Source of the DNA: Mayfieldus sp963772265
Lineage (GTDB): Bacteria > Actinomycetota > Thermoleophilia > Solirubrobacterales > 70-9
Assembly: GCA_963772265.1 (NCBI GenBank)
Contig: CAVYWS010000010.1
Span: 65,958-129,957 of the forward strand
Direction: 5' to 3'
DNA length: 64,000 nt
This document shows positions 1 to 8,798 of this stretch, one piece after another. The notes beneath the pieces were generated by a model. That model saw only the letters and a program-made list of their open reading frames with translations. It was not told where the DNA came from and ran no database searches. How positions within the stretch are numbered: the stretch's first letter is position 1; every line of letters starts with the position of its first letter. A program made the position numbers and the translations under genes.

Positions 1-246
1 GACGAACTCCGGATAGCGCGCCGCGGCGTCAGCGGTCATCTCGAGCAGGGGCTGCTCGCCGAAGTCGAGCTCGCCGATCGGGGCGAGCATCCCGGCGGCG
101 ACGCCGGTCGCTCCCGCGGCGGGGGCGATCCGGTCGAGCACGACGACGCTGAGGCCGCGCTGGGCGGCCCGCCAGGCGCAGGCGAGCCCGATCACCCCGG
201 CTCCCACCACGGCCACGTCGGTTGTCTTCGAGTTTGCGTTTGGCAC
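1..246 (-). CDS. thiO: Glycine oxidase ThiO, N-terminal part (cut by window edge)
   Basis: FAD-dependent oxidation of glycine to iminoglycine for thiazole formation in thiamine synthesis. The 82 visible residues, read from a GTG at 246, hold a dinucleotide-binding motif (VVGAGVIGLACAWRAAQRG) and the GATGVAAGMLAP stretch that follows the FAD site in ThiO/DadA-type oxidases. A GAGAGG ribosome site lies 5 bases before the GTG. The gene sits directly under a TPP riboswitch, and thiE lies on the other strand, which supports ThiO over other DAO-family oxidases. The C-terminal three quarters lie outside the window. Confidence 0.85.
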   Translation of the reverse strand, partial: MPNANSKTTDVAVVGAGVIGLACAWRAAQRGLSVVVLDRIAPAAGATGVAAGMLAPIGELDFGEQPLLEMTADAAARYPEFV

Positions 247-254
247 GAAACCTC

Positions 255-363
255 TCGTTCCGGGCTCCGCGCAGGTCCCTGCGCCGGCATTACCCGGATC
301 AGGTTCAGACGGTCGGCGGCGCCCTAGCCGCCCTCTCAGCCCTTGGCTTCAGGGCTCCCGTTG
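255..363 (-). promoter_or_regulatory. TPP (THI-element) riboswitch controlling thiO
   Basis: On the minus strand the conserved THI blocks appear in order: GGGAGCCC, CTGAGAGGG, then CTGAACCTGATCCGGGTAATG and GCGCAGGGA (aptamer core about 276-363). The thiO GTG lies at 246. Just past the core, the aptamer's own GCGCAG (284-279 read on the minus strand) can pair with CTGCGC (274-269) in a 6-bp hairpin. That hairpin would compete with the ligand-bound fold and is a plausible expression platform next to the ribosome site. The aptamer is seen directly; the switching model is inference. Confidence 0.93.
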
Positions 364-417
364 TCCATCGATCGTACTCCTCCTTCGCTTCCCGGCGGCG
401 CTCGCGATAATCGTTGC

Positions 418-834
418 GTGCCCGAGTCAGCGAAAGCCGTGGCCGAAAGCGCCGTCGAGGTCTTCAATCGTGAGTTCTGCGCCGGCAAGACCGGGATCGA
501 TGCGGAAACCCGCCGCCTCTGGGCCTCCGAGCCCGTGATCGTTCCCTTCCGGGCTGCGCTGGAGGCAACCGAGTACAGCGGGCCGACCGCGCTGGACGAC
601 TTCGTCGCCAACACGCGGGAGAGCTGGGCCTGGATGAGAATCGAGCCAGAGGAGGTTCGCGAGCTCGATTCACAGCGTGCGCTTGTGCTCGGGGAGCTTC
701 GCGGCCGGGGCCGCGAGACCGGCGCCGAGACGAGCGCTCAGATCGCGACCCTGCTCGTCGTGCACGAGGGCCGCGTCGCTGAGGCGCGCACCTACTCCAG
801 CGAGCGCGAGGCGCTCGCCGCGGCCGGCCGATGA
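418..834 (+). CDS. NTF2/SnoaL-like protein of unknown function
   Basis: A 138-residue protein from a GTG at 418 (VPESAKAVAESAVEVFNREF). A longer reading from an ATG at 343 would run back over the riboswitch region and is less likely. The pattern of an N-terminal helix, the AALEATEYSGPTALDDFV segment and a closing beta-rich part (TLLVVHEGRVAEARTYSSER) is that of SnoaL-like ester cyclase/NTF2-fold proteins, where the motif RGREGI is often seen at the equivalent place. No catalytic residues can be assigned. It overlaps thiE by 4 bases, so the two are probably co-transcribed. Confidence 0.65.
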   Translation: MPESAKAVAESAVEVFNREFCAGKTGIDAETRRLWASEPVIVPFRAALEATEYSGPTALDDFVANTRESWAWMRIEPEEVRELDSQRALVLGELRGRGRETGAETSAQIATLLVVHEGRVAEARTYSSEREALAAAGR

Positions 835-1512
835 GCCTCGCACCGTCCGACTCCGCCGGCCCTCTGCGACGCGAGCGCCTGCGCACCGCCCGCCTCTACT
901 TCGTCTGTGAGGCGCGGCCCGGTGGCGGTGATCCCGAGCCGCTGCTGCGGGCGGCTCTAAGCGGCGGCGTCGACATCGTGCAGCTGCGCGAGAAGGAGCT
1001 CGACCGGAGGGCGACCGCGGTCGCCGCCGCGACCTTTCGCCGCCTCTGCGACACCTACAGCGCCCTGTTCATCGTCAACGACGACCCCGCCCTGGCGCGC
1101 TCATGCCGCGCCGACGGCGTCCATGTCGGCCAGGACGACATCTCGGTCGCCGAGGCGCGCGGGCTGCTGGGGCCGGACGCCCTGATCGGTCTCTCGACCC
1201 ACTCGCGTGAGCAGATCGACTCCGCCGAGGGTGCCGACTACATCAGCGTCGGCCCGATCTGGGAGACGCCGACCAAGGAGGGCCGCCCGGCGGTCGGGCT
1301 GGAGCTGGTCGAATACGCCGCCGAGCACGCCCGGCTGCCGTTCTACGCGATCGGCGGAGTCGACGAGTCGAATGCCCGCGAGGTGGTCGAGGCGGGGGCG
1401 AGCAGGCTCGCCGCCGTGCGGGCGATCCGTGACGCCGCCGATCCCGCCGCGCGCGGCAGCGGCGCTTCGACGCGCCTTCGCCGAGATCGGCGACGAGGCT
1501 CCCGGTGGGTAG
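831..1512 (+). CDS. thiE: Thiamine-phosphate synthase ThiE (one frame break near 1445)
   Basis: Joins HMP-PP and thiazole phosphate to give thiamine phosphate, a TIM-barrel enzyme. Visible motifs: VDIVQLREKE (phosphate/pyrophosphate site), FIVNDDPALA, GVHVGQDD, STHS, DYISVGPIWETPTKEG and FYAIGGV, in the family order. After AAVRAIRDAADP the frame is lost; dropping one C in the CCC at about 1444 restores PRAAAALRRAFAEIGDEAPGG and a TAG at 1510-1512, giving about 226 residues, the usual length. The start is an ATG that overlaps the preceding gene (ATGA). The break is probably a base-calling error. Confidence 0.88.
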
Positions 1513-2104
1513 CCGCGAGCGCAAGCGCGCCGCGCGCCAGAAGCGCAAGGCCCGCTCGGCGGCGCAGGGGGCGGAAGCCCCGGCCGAGACCGAGGGCATT
1601 GCGACCAGCGCCGCGGCGGCGGGCGTCGAGGCGGAGCCGCCGGGCCCGATCGAGCGCGGCTACGCCCGCGCCGAGGAGCGAAACCGCGAGGCGCGCGAGG
1701 CCCTCGTCCCCCTCTACGAGGGAGAGCGGCCGGCGGTGGTCACGGTCGGCGCCGTCTTCTCGGCGGTGATCGCGCTGATCTTCTGGGTCTCGACCGTGAT
1801 CGCCCTGTTCAGCGACGCCACCGTCCAGGGCAAGGAGCCGCACCCGCTGCAGATCGCGCTCATCGCCGTGGTGCTGACCGCGATGGCCTGGGGCATGTGG
1901 AAGGCGCGCTACTGGGCGGTTCTCGGCTTTCAGATGCTGCTGGTGATCTTCATGCTCGCCGGCATCGCAGGGCTGGTGACCGCCACCGCCGTCGCCCAGG
2001 TGATCGGCACCGTGGTGCTGGTCGGGATCTGCGTCGCCTTCTTCGTCTTCATGGTCAAGGCGATGGCGCGGATCCAGATGCCGCACCGCCTGCCGAGGGA
2101 CTGA
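1505..2104 (+). CDS. Four-pass membrane protein of unknown function
   Basis: A 199-residue protein from a GTG that overlaps the thiE stop. The first 75 residues are cytosol-like, rich in Arg/Lys then Ala/Glu (SRERKRAARQKRKARS...). Four hydrophobic helices follow at about 80-102, 115-130, 134-158 and 160-182, and a short basic tail. The arrangement resembles small actinobacterial proteins with a charged N-tail and a four-helix bundle. I recognise no domain and can give no function. Its place between thiE and lpd gives no firm clue. Confidence 0.7.
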   Translation: MGSRERKRAARQKRKARSAAQGAEAPAETEGIATSAAAAGVEAEPPGPIERGYARAEERNREAREALVPLYEGERPAVVTVGAVFSAVIALIFWVSTVIALFSDATVQGKEPHPLQIALIAVVLTAMAWGMWKARYWAVLGFQMLLVIFMLAGIAGLVTATAVAQVIGTVVLVGICVAFFVFMVKAMARIQMPHRLPRD

Positions 2105-2129
2105 GCGCGTCTTGTAGGCTCGGGCCCAG

Positions 2130-3494
2130 ATGGCTGACTACGACGTGATCGTGATCGGCGGCGGGCCGGGCGGCTATGTGGCGGCTATCCGCGCCGCCCA
2201 GCTGGGCCAGAAGACCGCGGTGGTCGAGCGCGACAAGGCGGGCGGACGCTGCCTCAACTACGCCTGCATCCCGGCCAAGACCCTGCTGCACACGGCCGAG
2301 GTCTTCGACCATGCCCGCAACGGCGCCGAGCTCGGCGTCGTGGTCAAGGGAGCGAGCATCGACTGGAAGGCGCTCGGCGAGCGCCGCGCCAAGGTCTCCG
2401 ACACCCTGGCCGGGGGAGTGAAGATGCTCTGGGACAAGAACAAGATCGATCTGATCGAGGGCGAGGGCTCGCTGACCGCCGACGCCGACGTCGCGGTCGG
2501 CGGAAAGACCTATGAGAGCGGCGCCGTCGTGCTGGCGACGGGCTCGGTCGCGATGCCGATCCCGGGTGTCGATTTCTCCGACCGGGTCGTCGACACCTGG
2601 GGCGCATGGTCGCTGCCCGAGCAGCCGGCGAAGCTGGCCGTGGTCGGCGCCGGCGCCTCGGGCTCGGAGATCGCCTCCGCCTACGCCCGCTTCGGAACCG
2701 AGGTGACGCTGATCGAGATGCTCGACCAGGTGCTCCCGGCCGAGGACAAGGACATGGCCCGGGTCGTCGACCGCCACTTCCGCAAGCAGGGCATCAACGT
2801 CTCGACCGGGACCCCGGTGGACAAGGTCGAGGCCGGCAAGGACTCGGTCAAGGTGAGCTGGGGAGATCAGTCCGCCGAGGTCGACTACCTCTGCATCGCC
2901 GGCGGGCGGGCGCCCGACACCGAGTCGCTGGGTCTCGATGCGGCGGGTGTGAAGACCGGCGACGGCGGCAAGATCGAGATCGACGAGTACCAGCGAACCT
3001 CGAACGAGAAGGTCTACGCGATCGGCGACCTGGTGCGAGGGCCGGCGCTGGCCCACAAGGCCTCCGAGGAGGGGGTCGTGGCCGCCGAGCGGATAGCAGG
3101 GGCGGAGACGCACCCGGTGGACATCCTCCTCGTCGCCGGGGCGACGTTCTGCGAGCCCCAGGTCGCCAGCGTCGGGCTCACCGAGGGCCAGGCGAAGGAA
3201 TCGGGCCGCGAGATCAAGGTCGGAAAGTTCAAGCTCGGCGGCGCCGGCGCGTCTGTTGTCTACGACGACCGCGAGGGGCTGGTGAAGATCGTCGCCGATG
3301 CCCAGTACGGCGAGATCCTCGGCGCCCACGTAGTCGGCAACCGCGCCTGCGACATGATCGCCGAGCTTGTCGACACGATGGCGCTGGAGGGCGGCTATCA
3401 GGAGCTCGCCCGCATCGTCCATCCTCATCCGACGATGTCGGAGGCAATCCTCGACGCCGCGCGCGCCGTCGATGGCTGGGCGATCCACGCCTAG
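2130..3494 (+). CDS. lpdA: Dihydrolipoyl dehydrogenase (E3)
   Basis: Reoxidises the lipoyl group of 2-oxoacid dehydrogenase complexes with FAD and NAD. The 454-residue protein has the N-terminal FAD motif IVIGGGPGGYVAAI, a redox disulfide Cys41/Cys46 in GGRCLNYACIPAK, the NAD motif VVGAGASGSEIASAYARFG, the second FAD motif VYAIGDLV, and the C-terminal HPHPTMSEA with the catalytic His-Glu pair. The disulfide motif is off-consensus: most E3s read GGTCLNVGCIPSK. Two E1-E2 gene sets without their own E3 lie downstream, so this is their likely partner. A mercuric or other disulfide reductase is less likely given the HPHPT end. Confidence 0.93.
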   Translation: MADYDVIVIGGGPGGYVAAIRAAQLGQKTAVVERDKAGGRCLNYACIPAKTLLHTAEVFDHARNGAELGVVVKGASIDWKALGERRAKVSDTLAGGVKMLWDKNKIDLIEGEGSLTADADVAVGGKTYESGAVVLATGSVAMPIPGVDFSDRVVDTWGAWSLPEQPAKLAVVGAGASGSEIASAYARFGTEVTLIEMLDQVLPAEDKDMARVVDRHFRKQGINVSTGTPVDKVEAGKDSVKVSWGDQSAEVDYLCIAGGRAPDTESLGLDAAGVKTGDGGKIEIDEYQRTSNEKVYAIGDLVRGPALAHKASEEGVVAAERIAGAETHPVDILLVAGATFCEPQVASVGLTEGQAKESGREIKVGKFKLGGAGASVVYDDREGLVKIVADAQYGEILGAHVVGNRACDMIAELVDTMALEGGYQELARIVHPHPTMSEAILDAARAVDGWAIHA

Positions 3495-3567
3495 CTGAAA
3501 CCGGTCGGCACTGTCGCCGCCGGCCGCCATAGGATGCGGCGGCGAATTCAGGAACGAGGGGGAGCAA

Positions 3568-3969
3568 ATGGAGGAGTCGCACTCCGCGCGCGAGGCATGG
3601 ATTGGCTTTTGCGAACGGCTGACAGCCACCGACGCCGGCAGCTTCGACGACTACGTCGCCGAGGACGCGAAGCTGATCATCGGAACCGCACCCGGTGAAT
3701 GGATCGACGACCGCAGGGGGATGCGCTCCGGTTTCGAGACCCCCGGCTTCGGGATGCAGCCCGGCGTGGTCACCGCCTACGAGGAGGGCTCGATGGCCTG
3801 GGTCGCGGACGAGCCGGCGATCGTCGCCCCCGACGGCTCAACAGTCCCCTCCCGGGTCACGGCGGTGATGCGCAAGGACGGCGGCGCCTGGAAGATCGTC
3901 CACGCCCATTTCTCGGTCGGGGTCCCCGACGACGAGGTGGTTAGCCTGACCCAGAAGTGGTCGCGATAA
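3568..3969 (+). CDS. NTF2/SnoaL-like protein
   Basis: A 133-residue protein with an ATG 7 bases after an AGGGGGAG ribosome site. It shows the NTF2-like layout: a first helix with WIGFCERLTATDAGSFDDYVAEDAKLIIG, a middle segment, then VTAVMRKDGGAWKIVHAHFSVGVPD, a C-terminal strand pair usual in SnoaL-like/SgcJ-like proteins. The ARKDGG-W-IVHxHxS pattern is typical of the DUF4440/SnoaL-3 type. Substrate unknown. The following gene starts inside its last 13 bases. Confidence 0.7.
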   Translation: MEESHSAREAWIGFCERLTATDAGSFDDYVAEDAKLIIGTAPGEWIDDRRGMRSGFETPGFGMQPGVVTAYEEGSMAWVADEPAIVAPDGSTVPSRVTAVMRKDGGAWKIVHAHFSVGVPDDEVVSLTQKWSR

Positions 3970-4577
3970 GCAGCCCCGCGGTCTTCTACTTCGATCTCGG
4001 ATCCCCATACGCATATCTGGCCGCGGAGCGGGTCAGCGGGCTGTTCGCGGAGGCCGGCCTCGAGGCGCCGGAGTGGCAGCCGGTGCTGCTCGGCGGTCTG
4101 TTCAAGCGCTTCGGGCGCGGGTCATGGGGGCTCACGGAGGAGCGCGAGTCCGGCATCGCCGAGGTCGAGCGGCGGGCTGCCGCCTACGGACTGGCGCCGA
4201 TCCGCTGGCCGGATCCGTTCCCCGGCAACACGCTGACCGCGATGCGAGCCGCAACCTTCGCCAAGCAGACCGGCCGCACCGTGGCCTTCGCGCTTGCCGC
4301 CTTCCGCCAGGCCTTCGCCGCCGGACGCGACCTCACCGACCCCGACAACGTCCTGATCGCGGCGGCCGCCTGCGAGCTTCACCCCAACGCAGTGCAAAAG
4401 GCGATCGAGACGACGGCCGTCAAGGACGCCCTGCGCGAGGCGACCGAGGCGGCGGGCGACCTCGGAGTGCACGGGGTGCCCAGCATGAGCATCGGCGGCA
4501 AGGTCTTCTGGGGCGACGACCGGCTCGAGGATGCGGTGCAGACGGCCCTGCGGTCGAAGCTCGTCGATCTGCCCTGA
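3957..4577 (+). CDS. DsbA-family protein, 2-hydroxychromene-2-carboxylate isomerase type
   Basis: A 206-residue thioredoxin-fold protein with a GTG start inside the preceding gene. The opening VFYFDLGSPYAYLAAERV has Ser-Pro-Tyr where DsbA oxidoreductases carry Cys-X-X-Cys, as in kappa-class GST/HCCA isomerases. The middle has WPDPFPGNTLTAMRAATFA, and the end GVHGVPSMSIGGKVFWGDDRLE holds the cis-proline Val-Pro and the WGDDR seen in that family. HCCA isomerase acts in naphthalene breakdown, but many actinobacterial relatives have no proven substrate, so only the family is claimed. Confidence 0.8.
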   Translation: MVAISSPAVFYFDLGSPYAYLAAERVSGLFAEAGLEAPEWQPVLLGGLFKRFGRGSWGLTEERESGIAEVERRAAAYGLAPIRWPDPFPGNTLTAMRAATFAKQTGRTVAFALAAFRQAFAAGRDLTDPDNVLIAAAACELHPNAVQKAIETTAVKDALREATEAAGDLGVHGVPSMSIGGKVFWGDDRLEDAVQTALRSKLVDLP

Positions 4578-4610
4578 ACAGCCGCAACTTCACGCGTAAA
4601 GGGATGCCTG

Positions 4611-5057
4611 GTGCCCTCCGATAAGCGGAGGGTGAGGCGAAATCGATTTCGCCCGTCGGTCTGGGCCGCGCTTGCGGTCGTCGTCCTGCTGCCCGCCGGG
4701 TGCGGTGGGGGCTCGGCCCCGGAAACCAAGGGCCAAACGGTCAAGGTGACCGAACGCGACTTCCGAATCTCGGCGCCGAAACGGATCGCGGCCGGCCGTG
4801 TCCGCCTTCTGGTCCACAACCGGGGGCCGGATGCCCACGAGCTGGTCGTGGCCCCCAAGGGCCGCGGGCCGCTGCCGATCAGCCGCGACGGCCTGCGGGT
4901 CGAGGAGGACGCGCTGAAGGGAGCCCATGAGCTGGAGGCGGCAGACCCCGGTGACCGCAGCCTCGGCCTCGACCTGCAACCGGGGCGTTACGTCCTGTTC
5001 TGCAACATGACCGGGCACTTCAAGGGCGGCATGCACACGGTAGTGCTGGTGCATTAG
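4611..5057 (+). CDS. Cupredoxin-like lipoprotein (putative type-1 copper protein)
   Basis: A 148-residue secreted protein from a GTG at 4611. A basic N-terminus and hydrophobic helix lead to a lipobox-like LLPAGCGGG, so membrane attachment through Cys31 is likely. The mature part is a blue-copper-type beta barrel: His in DAHELVV, then CNMTGHFKGGM, giving the His, Cys, His, Met set of a type-1 site in the order of plastocyanin/azurin. This implies electron transfer outside the membrane or copper binding. It ends 2 bases before the signalling gene that follows. Confidence 0.8.
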   Translation: MPSDKRRVRRNRFRPSVWAALAVVVLLPAGCGGGSAPETKGQTVKVTERDFRISAPKRIAAGRVRLLVHNRGPDAHELVVAPKGRGPLPISRDGLRVEEDALKGAHELEAADPGDRSLGLDLQPGRYVLFCNMTGHFKGGMHTVVLVH

Positions 5058-5059
5058 CG

Positions 5060-7420
5060 ATGCGCCGCGGGCTCGCCTTCCAACCCTTCGCGGCGCGGGG
5101 CCGCCGTGCGACGGTCGCGATCCTCGCCATCTTCGCCCTCTTCTCGCTGCTCAGTGTGACCCTGGTCATCCGCACGACCGGCAAGTCACGAAACCGGGCC
5201 ACCGTGGTCGAGGTGGCAGGGCGCCAGCGGACCCTCGCCGAGCGCTACGTCAACCAGGTTCTGCTGGCCCGCGCCGGCGCCCCCGCCGACCCCACCGCGG
5301 TGGCCAGCACCCTGAAGGCCAGCGCCACCACGCTGCTCGAAGGCGGACCCGTGCCCGAGGTGCCCGGCGACGACGACCGAGCCACCCTCTCGGCGGCCAA
5401 GGGGACCCTGGTCCGGAGCCAGCTCGAACAGGAGCGGCGGCTGGCCAACGACCTGACCGCGACTGGGGCCGCGATTCTCGCCGGCCGCCCGCAGAGCTCG
5501 GTCCGCCTTACCGCCGGCCAGCGGATCAGCACCCGCGACCCGGTCGAGAGGCTGCGGGTGCTCTCGGCTCTGACCTCCAACGTGTCGCTCAACGCAGCCC
5601 GCACGATCGCCATGGAGACCGACGAGAACATCAACTCCCTGATCACGACCCAGGTGGTCCTTGGCATCGCCGGCCTGTTGATGACGCTCGCGTTGGGCTT
5701 CGCCCTCGTCGCGGCGACGCGCCGTCAGACCGCTCATTTCAGAAGCCTCGTCAGCGCCTCGACCGATCTCGTGATCGTCTTCGGGCGCGGCGGCTGTCGC
5801 TACACGAGTGGATCGGTGGCGAGGATGCTCGGGCGGCCCGAGCAAGAGCTCCTGGGAGACGGCCTGCTGGGCTCCGTCCACCCCGATGACCGCGCGCCAG
5901 TCAAGGAGGCATGCATCCACGGCCGCCCGCGTGAGGTGGCCTTCCGGCTCGAGAACAGCTTCGGCGAATGGCGTCAACTGGAAGCACACGTCACCGACCT
6001 GCGCGAGGATCGCGACGTTCGAGGCGTGGTGCTCAATGCCCGAGACGTCACCGAGCGCGTCCACCTCCAGGAGGAACTCGAGCGCCAGGCATTCCATGAC
6101 GGCCTCACCGGCTTGCCCAACCGGGCCCTGTTCCGAGACCGGCTCGACCAGGCTCTGGCGCGCTCGGCCCGCTCCGGAGATGCGCTGGCGGTGCTGATGC
6201 TCGACCTCGACGGGTTCAAGCAGGTGAACGACTCGCTCGGCCACGACGTCGGCGACACCCTGCTGCAGCGGGTCGCCGCCCGCATCGACGAGATCATCCG
6301 TCCGAGCGACACCCTGGCGAGGTTCGGGGGCGACGAGTTCGCGCTCTTGCTCGACGGCACCAAGCAGCCCCAGGCCGAGGCCCTCGCCAAGCGCCTGATC
6401 GACCGGCTTGCGGAGCCGATGCGGATGGCCGACCATCAGCTCGCGGTCAGCGCCAGCGTCGGAATCGCGCTGCATCCGGGGGGCCGCGGCGACAGCGACG
6501 AGCTGGTGCGTAACGCCGACGTCGCGATGTACGCGGCGAAGGAGGGGCGCGGCCGCTTCCAGGTCTTCCACCACGACATGGCACGCGAGTTCGACCAGCT
6601 CCTCGGCCTCGAGCACGAGCTCCGGCTCGGCCTTCAGGACGGCGAGCTCAGCGTCCACTACCAACCCGAGATCTCGCTCGAGAGCGATTCGATCGTCGGC
6701 GTCGAGGCGCTCGCCCGCTGGCACTCACCGACCCGCGGGCCGGTGCCTCCGGACCAGTTCATACCAGTGGCGGAGGCGACCGACCTGATCTTCCGGGTGG
6801 GCGAGTTCGTGCTGCAGCAGGCGTGCGCGCAGACGGCCCGCTGGCGCGAAGCCGGCCTGCTGCCCGATCCGTTCGTCACCTGGGTCAACGTCTCCGCCAA
6901 GCAGCTCAACGCGGGCGGCCTCAGCGAGCTGGTGCGGGGGACGCTGAATGCCTGCGGACTCCCCGCCACCTGCCTCGGTCTCGAGATCACCGAGACGGCG
7001 ATGGTCGAGGGTGCGGGAGGCAAGCGCGCCCAGACGGAGCTCGGCGAGCTGAGCCAGCTGGGCGTGCGGGTCGCGATCGACGATTTCGGAACCGGCTTCT
7101 CCTCGCTTGGCCAGCTGCGGCATTTCCCGGTCGACATGCTCAAGGTCGATCGCTCCTTCGTCCAGGGCGTCGAGCACGACAGCAAGGACGCAGCGATCAC
7201 CGCGAACCTGGTCAGCCTGGCCCATGCGCTGGGCGTGCCCGCGATCGCGGAGGGCATCGAATCCGACGGGCAGCTGCAGTCAGTGCGCGCTGTGGGCTGC
7301 GACCTTGCCCAGGGCTACCTGTTCGCGCGCCCGGCCCCGCCCGACGAGGTCACGGAGCTGCTGGCGGAGGCCCACCGCGAATCGGTCAAGCCGACCCAGG
7401 CCGCGCTCGATCTGCCCTGA
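5060..7420 (+). CDS. Membrane-bound GGDEF-EAL protein with PAS domain
   Basis: A 786-residue cyclic-di-GMP protein. A first helix at about 16-38 and a second at about 195-222 enclose a 150-residue extracellular sensor that begins like PilJ/NarX-type type IV pilus receptors (VEVAGRQRTLAERYVNQV). A PAS domain (about 230-335) precedes a GGDEF domain with intact FGGDEF near residue 424 and an RxxD inhibitory site (RPSD) five residues before it. The EAL domain keeps VEALARW, ITETAMVEG, DDFGTGFSSL and KVDRSF, so both synthesis and breakdown of c-di-GMP are possible. No frame breaks. It follows the cupredoxin gene by 2 bases. Confidence 0.95.
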   Translation: MRRGLAFQPFAARGRRATVAILAIFALFSLLSVTLVIRTTGKSRNRATVVEVAGRQRTLAERYVNQVLLARAGAPADPTAVASTLKASATTLLEGGPVPEVPGDDDRATLSAAKGTLVRSQLEQERRLANDLTATGAAILAGRPQSSVRLTAGQRISTRDPVERLRVLSALTSNVSLNAARTIAMETDENINSLITTQVVLGIAGLLMTLALGFALVAATRRQTAHFRSLVSASTDLVIVFGRGGCRYTSGSVARMLGRPEQELLGDGLLGSVHPDDRAPVKEACIHGRPREVAFRLENSFGEWRQLEAHVTDLREDRDVRGVVLNARDVTERVHLQEELERQAFHDGLTGLPNRALFRDRLDQALARSARSGDALAVLMLDLDGFKQVNDSLGHDVGDTLLQRVAARIDEIIRPSDTLARFGGDEFALLLDGTKQPQAEALAKRLIDRLAEPMRMADHQLAVSASVGIALHPGGRGDSDELVRNADVAMYAAKEGRGRFQVFHHDMAREFDQLLGLEHELRLGLQDGELSVHYQPEISLESDSIVGVEALARWHSPTRGPVPPDQFIPVAEATDLIFRVGEFVLQQACAQTARWREAGLLPDPFVTWVNVSAKQLNAGGLSELVRGTLNACGLPATCLGLEITETAMVEGAGGKRAQTELGELSQLGVRVAIDDFGTGFSSLGQLRHFPVDMLKVDRSFVQGVEHDSKDAAITANLVSLAHALGVPAIAEGIESDGQLQSVRAVGCDLAQGYLFARPAPPDEVTELLAEAHRESVKPTQAALDLP

Positions 7421-7511
7421 GGTCCTCCCGTTTCCGGCCGCTGCGTCCGGGTTCGGCTTGCTCCTCCCGAGCCGGCAGCCCCCTTAGCTAAGGTGGAGCC
7501 GAGGTTCGGAA

Positions 7512-8798
7512 GTGACCGACAACCCCACCACCGCAAGCGAAGAGGCGCGCGCGAGCTCGGCCGACGGCGCCGGCGCGAAGCGCCCGCTGCCCGATGCCGA
7601 CACCTGCCGCGAGCTGCTCGCCACGATGGCGCTGATCCGCCGCTTCGAGGAGGAGGCGGGGCGCCAGTATCAGCGCGCCAAGGCCGGCGGCTTCCTGCAT
7701 CTGGCGATCGGCGAGGAGGCGACGATCGTCGGCACCACCTCGGTGATGCGAGACGAGGACTATCTGATCGGCACCTACCGCACCCACGGCCACGCGATCG
7801 CCCGCGGCACCAGCCCCAACGCGGTGATGGCGGAGCTGTTCGGCCGGGTCGACGGCACGAGCGGCGGCCGAGGCGGATCGATGCACATCTTCGACCTCGA
7901 GAACCGGTTCATGGGCGGCTACGGGATCGTCGGCGGCAACCTGCCGCTGGCGGCGGGCCTCGCCCTCGCCTCGGACTACCGGGGCGAGGACTCGGTCACC
8001 GTCTGCATGTTCGGCGACGGGGCCTCCAACGCCGGCAACTTCGGCGAGACGATGAACCTGGCCGCACTCTGGAGCCTGCCGGTCTTCTTCCTGGTCGAGA
8101 ACAACCTCTACGGCATGGGCACCGCGGTCGAGCGCCATTCCGCCCAGACCGACCTCTCGCGCAAGGCCGAGGGCTACGGGGTGCCGGGCGAGCGCATCGA
8201 CGGGATGGACGTGCTCGCGGTTCGCGAGGCGGTCGCCGAGCACATCCGGATCGCCCGCGAGGAGCGCCGTCCGACCCTGGTCGAGGCATTCACCTACCGC
8301 TTCCGCGGTCACTCGGCGGCCGACCCCGAGGTCTACCGCTCGAAGGAGGAGGTCGAGGAGTGGCGCGCCAAGGACCCGATCGAGACCTTCGCCGCGAGGG
8401 CGATCGCCGACGGAGTGCTGACGATGCGTGATGTCGAGCAGGTCCGCGAGGACGCCGACAGCGCGGTCACCGAAGCGGTGGACTTTGCCGACGACTCGGC
8501 CGAACCGGCGCTCGATTCGCTCTACGAGCACCTCTACGTGGTCTCGGAGACGATGGGCTGGTACGCGGTCGACGAGCGCAGCCCCGACCCGCACCCGGGC
8601 GAGCGCGAGTCCGAGGCCTCGCAGCGCGCCAAGGACCTGGCCGAGGCGGGAGCCGCATACGCCGGGGTGCCGAGCGGGCCGCGGATCAACCCGGCCGAGC
8701 AGGGGGACGCCCGCGAGGGCGCCGAGTCGCGCGGGCGCGAGGACGCGGAGGAGGGCCAGCCCCAGGCCGAGGGCGAAGATCCGGAGGAGGAGTCCTAG
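7512..8798 (+). CDS. pdhA: 2-oxoacid (pyruvate-type) dehydrogenase E1 alpha subunit
   Basis: TPP-dependent decarboxylating subunit that works with the beta gene that follows. The GTG start lies 91 bases after the GGDEF-EAL gene. TPP motif: MFGDGASNAGNFGETMNLAA then VENNLYGMGT (GDG...N). GTYRTHGHAIARG and GGRGGSMHIFD match PDH/acetoin dehydrogenase E1 alpha, and FRGHSAADPEVYR is the expected closing motif. The 428 residues exceed the usual 320-370 because of an acidic tail of about 60 residues rich in Glu, Ala and Arg. Acetoin dehydrogenase cannot be excluded from sequence alone. Confidence 0.9.
   Translation: MTDNPTTASEEARASSADGAGAKRPLPDADTCRELLATMALIRRFEEEAGRQYQRAKAGGFLHLAIGEEATIVGTTSVMRDEDYLIGTYRTHGHAIARGTSPNAVMAELFGRVDGTSGGRGGSMHIFDLENRFMGGYGIVGGNLPLAAGLALASDYRGEDSVTVCMFGDGASNAGNFGETMNLAALWSLPVFFLVENNLYGMGTAVERHSAQTDLSRKAEGYGVPGERIDGMDVLAVREAVAEHIRIAREERRPTLVEAFTYRFRGHSAADPEVYRSKEEVEEWRAKDPIETFAARAIADGVLTMRDVEQVREDADSAVTEAVDFADDSAEPALDSLYEHLYVVSETMGWYAVDERSPDPHPGERESEASQRAKDLAEAGAAYAGVPSGPRINPAEQGDAREGAESRGREDAEEGQPQAEGEDPEEES

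Noticed and set aside
2055..6724. Very long open frames on the minus strand opposite lpdA and the GGDEF-EAL gene
   Set aside because: They mirror the codon pattern of the real genes in GC-rich DNA, lack domains and ribosome sites.
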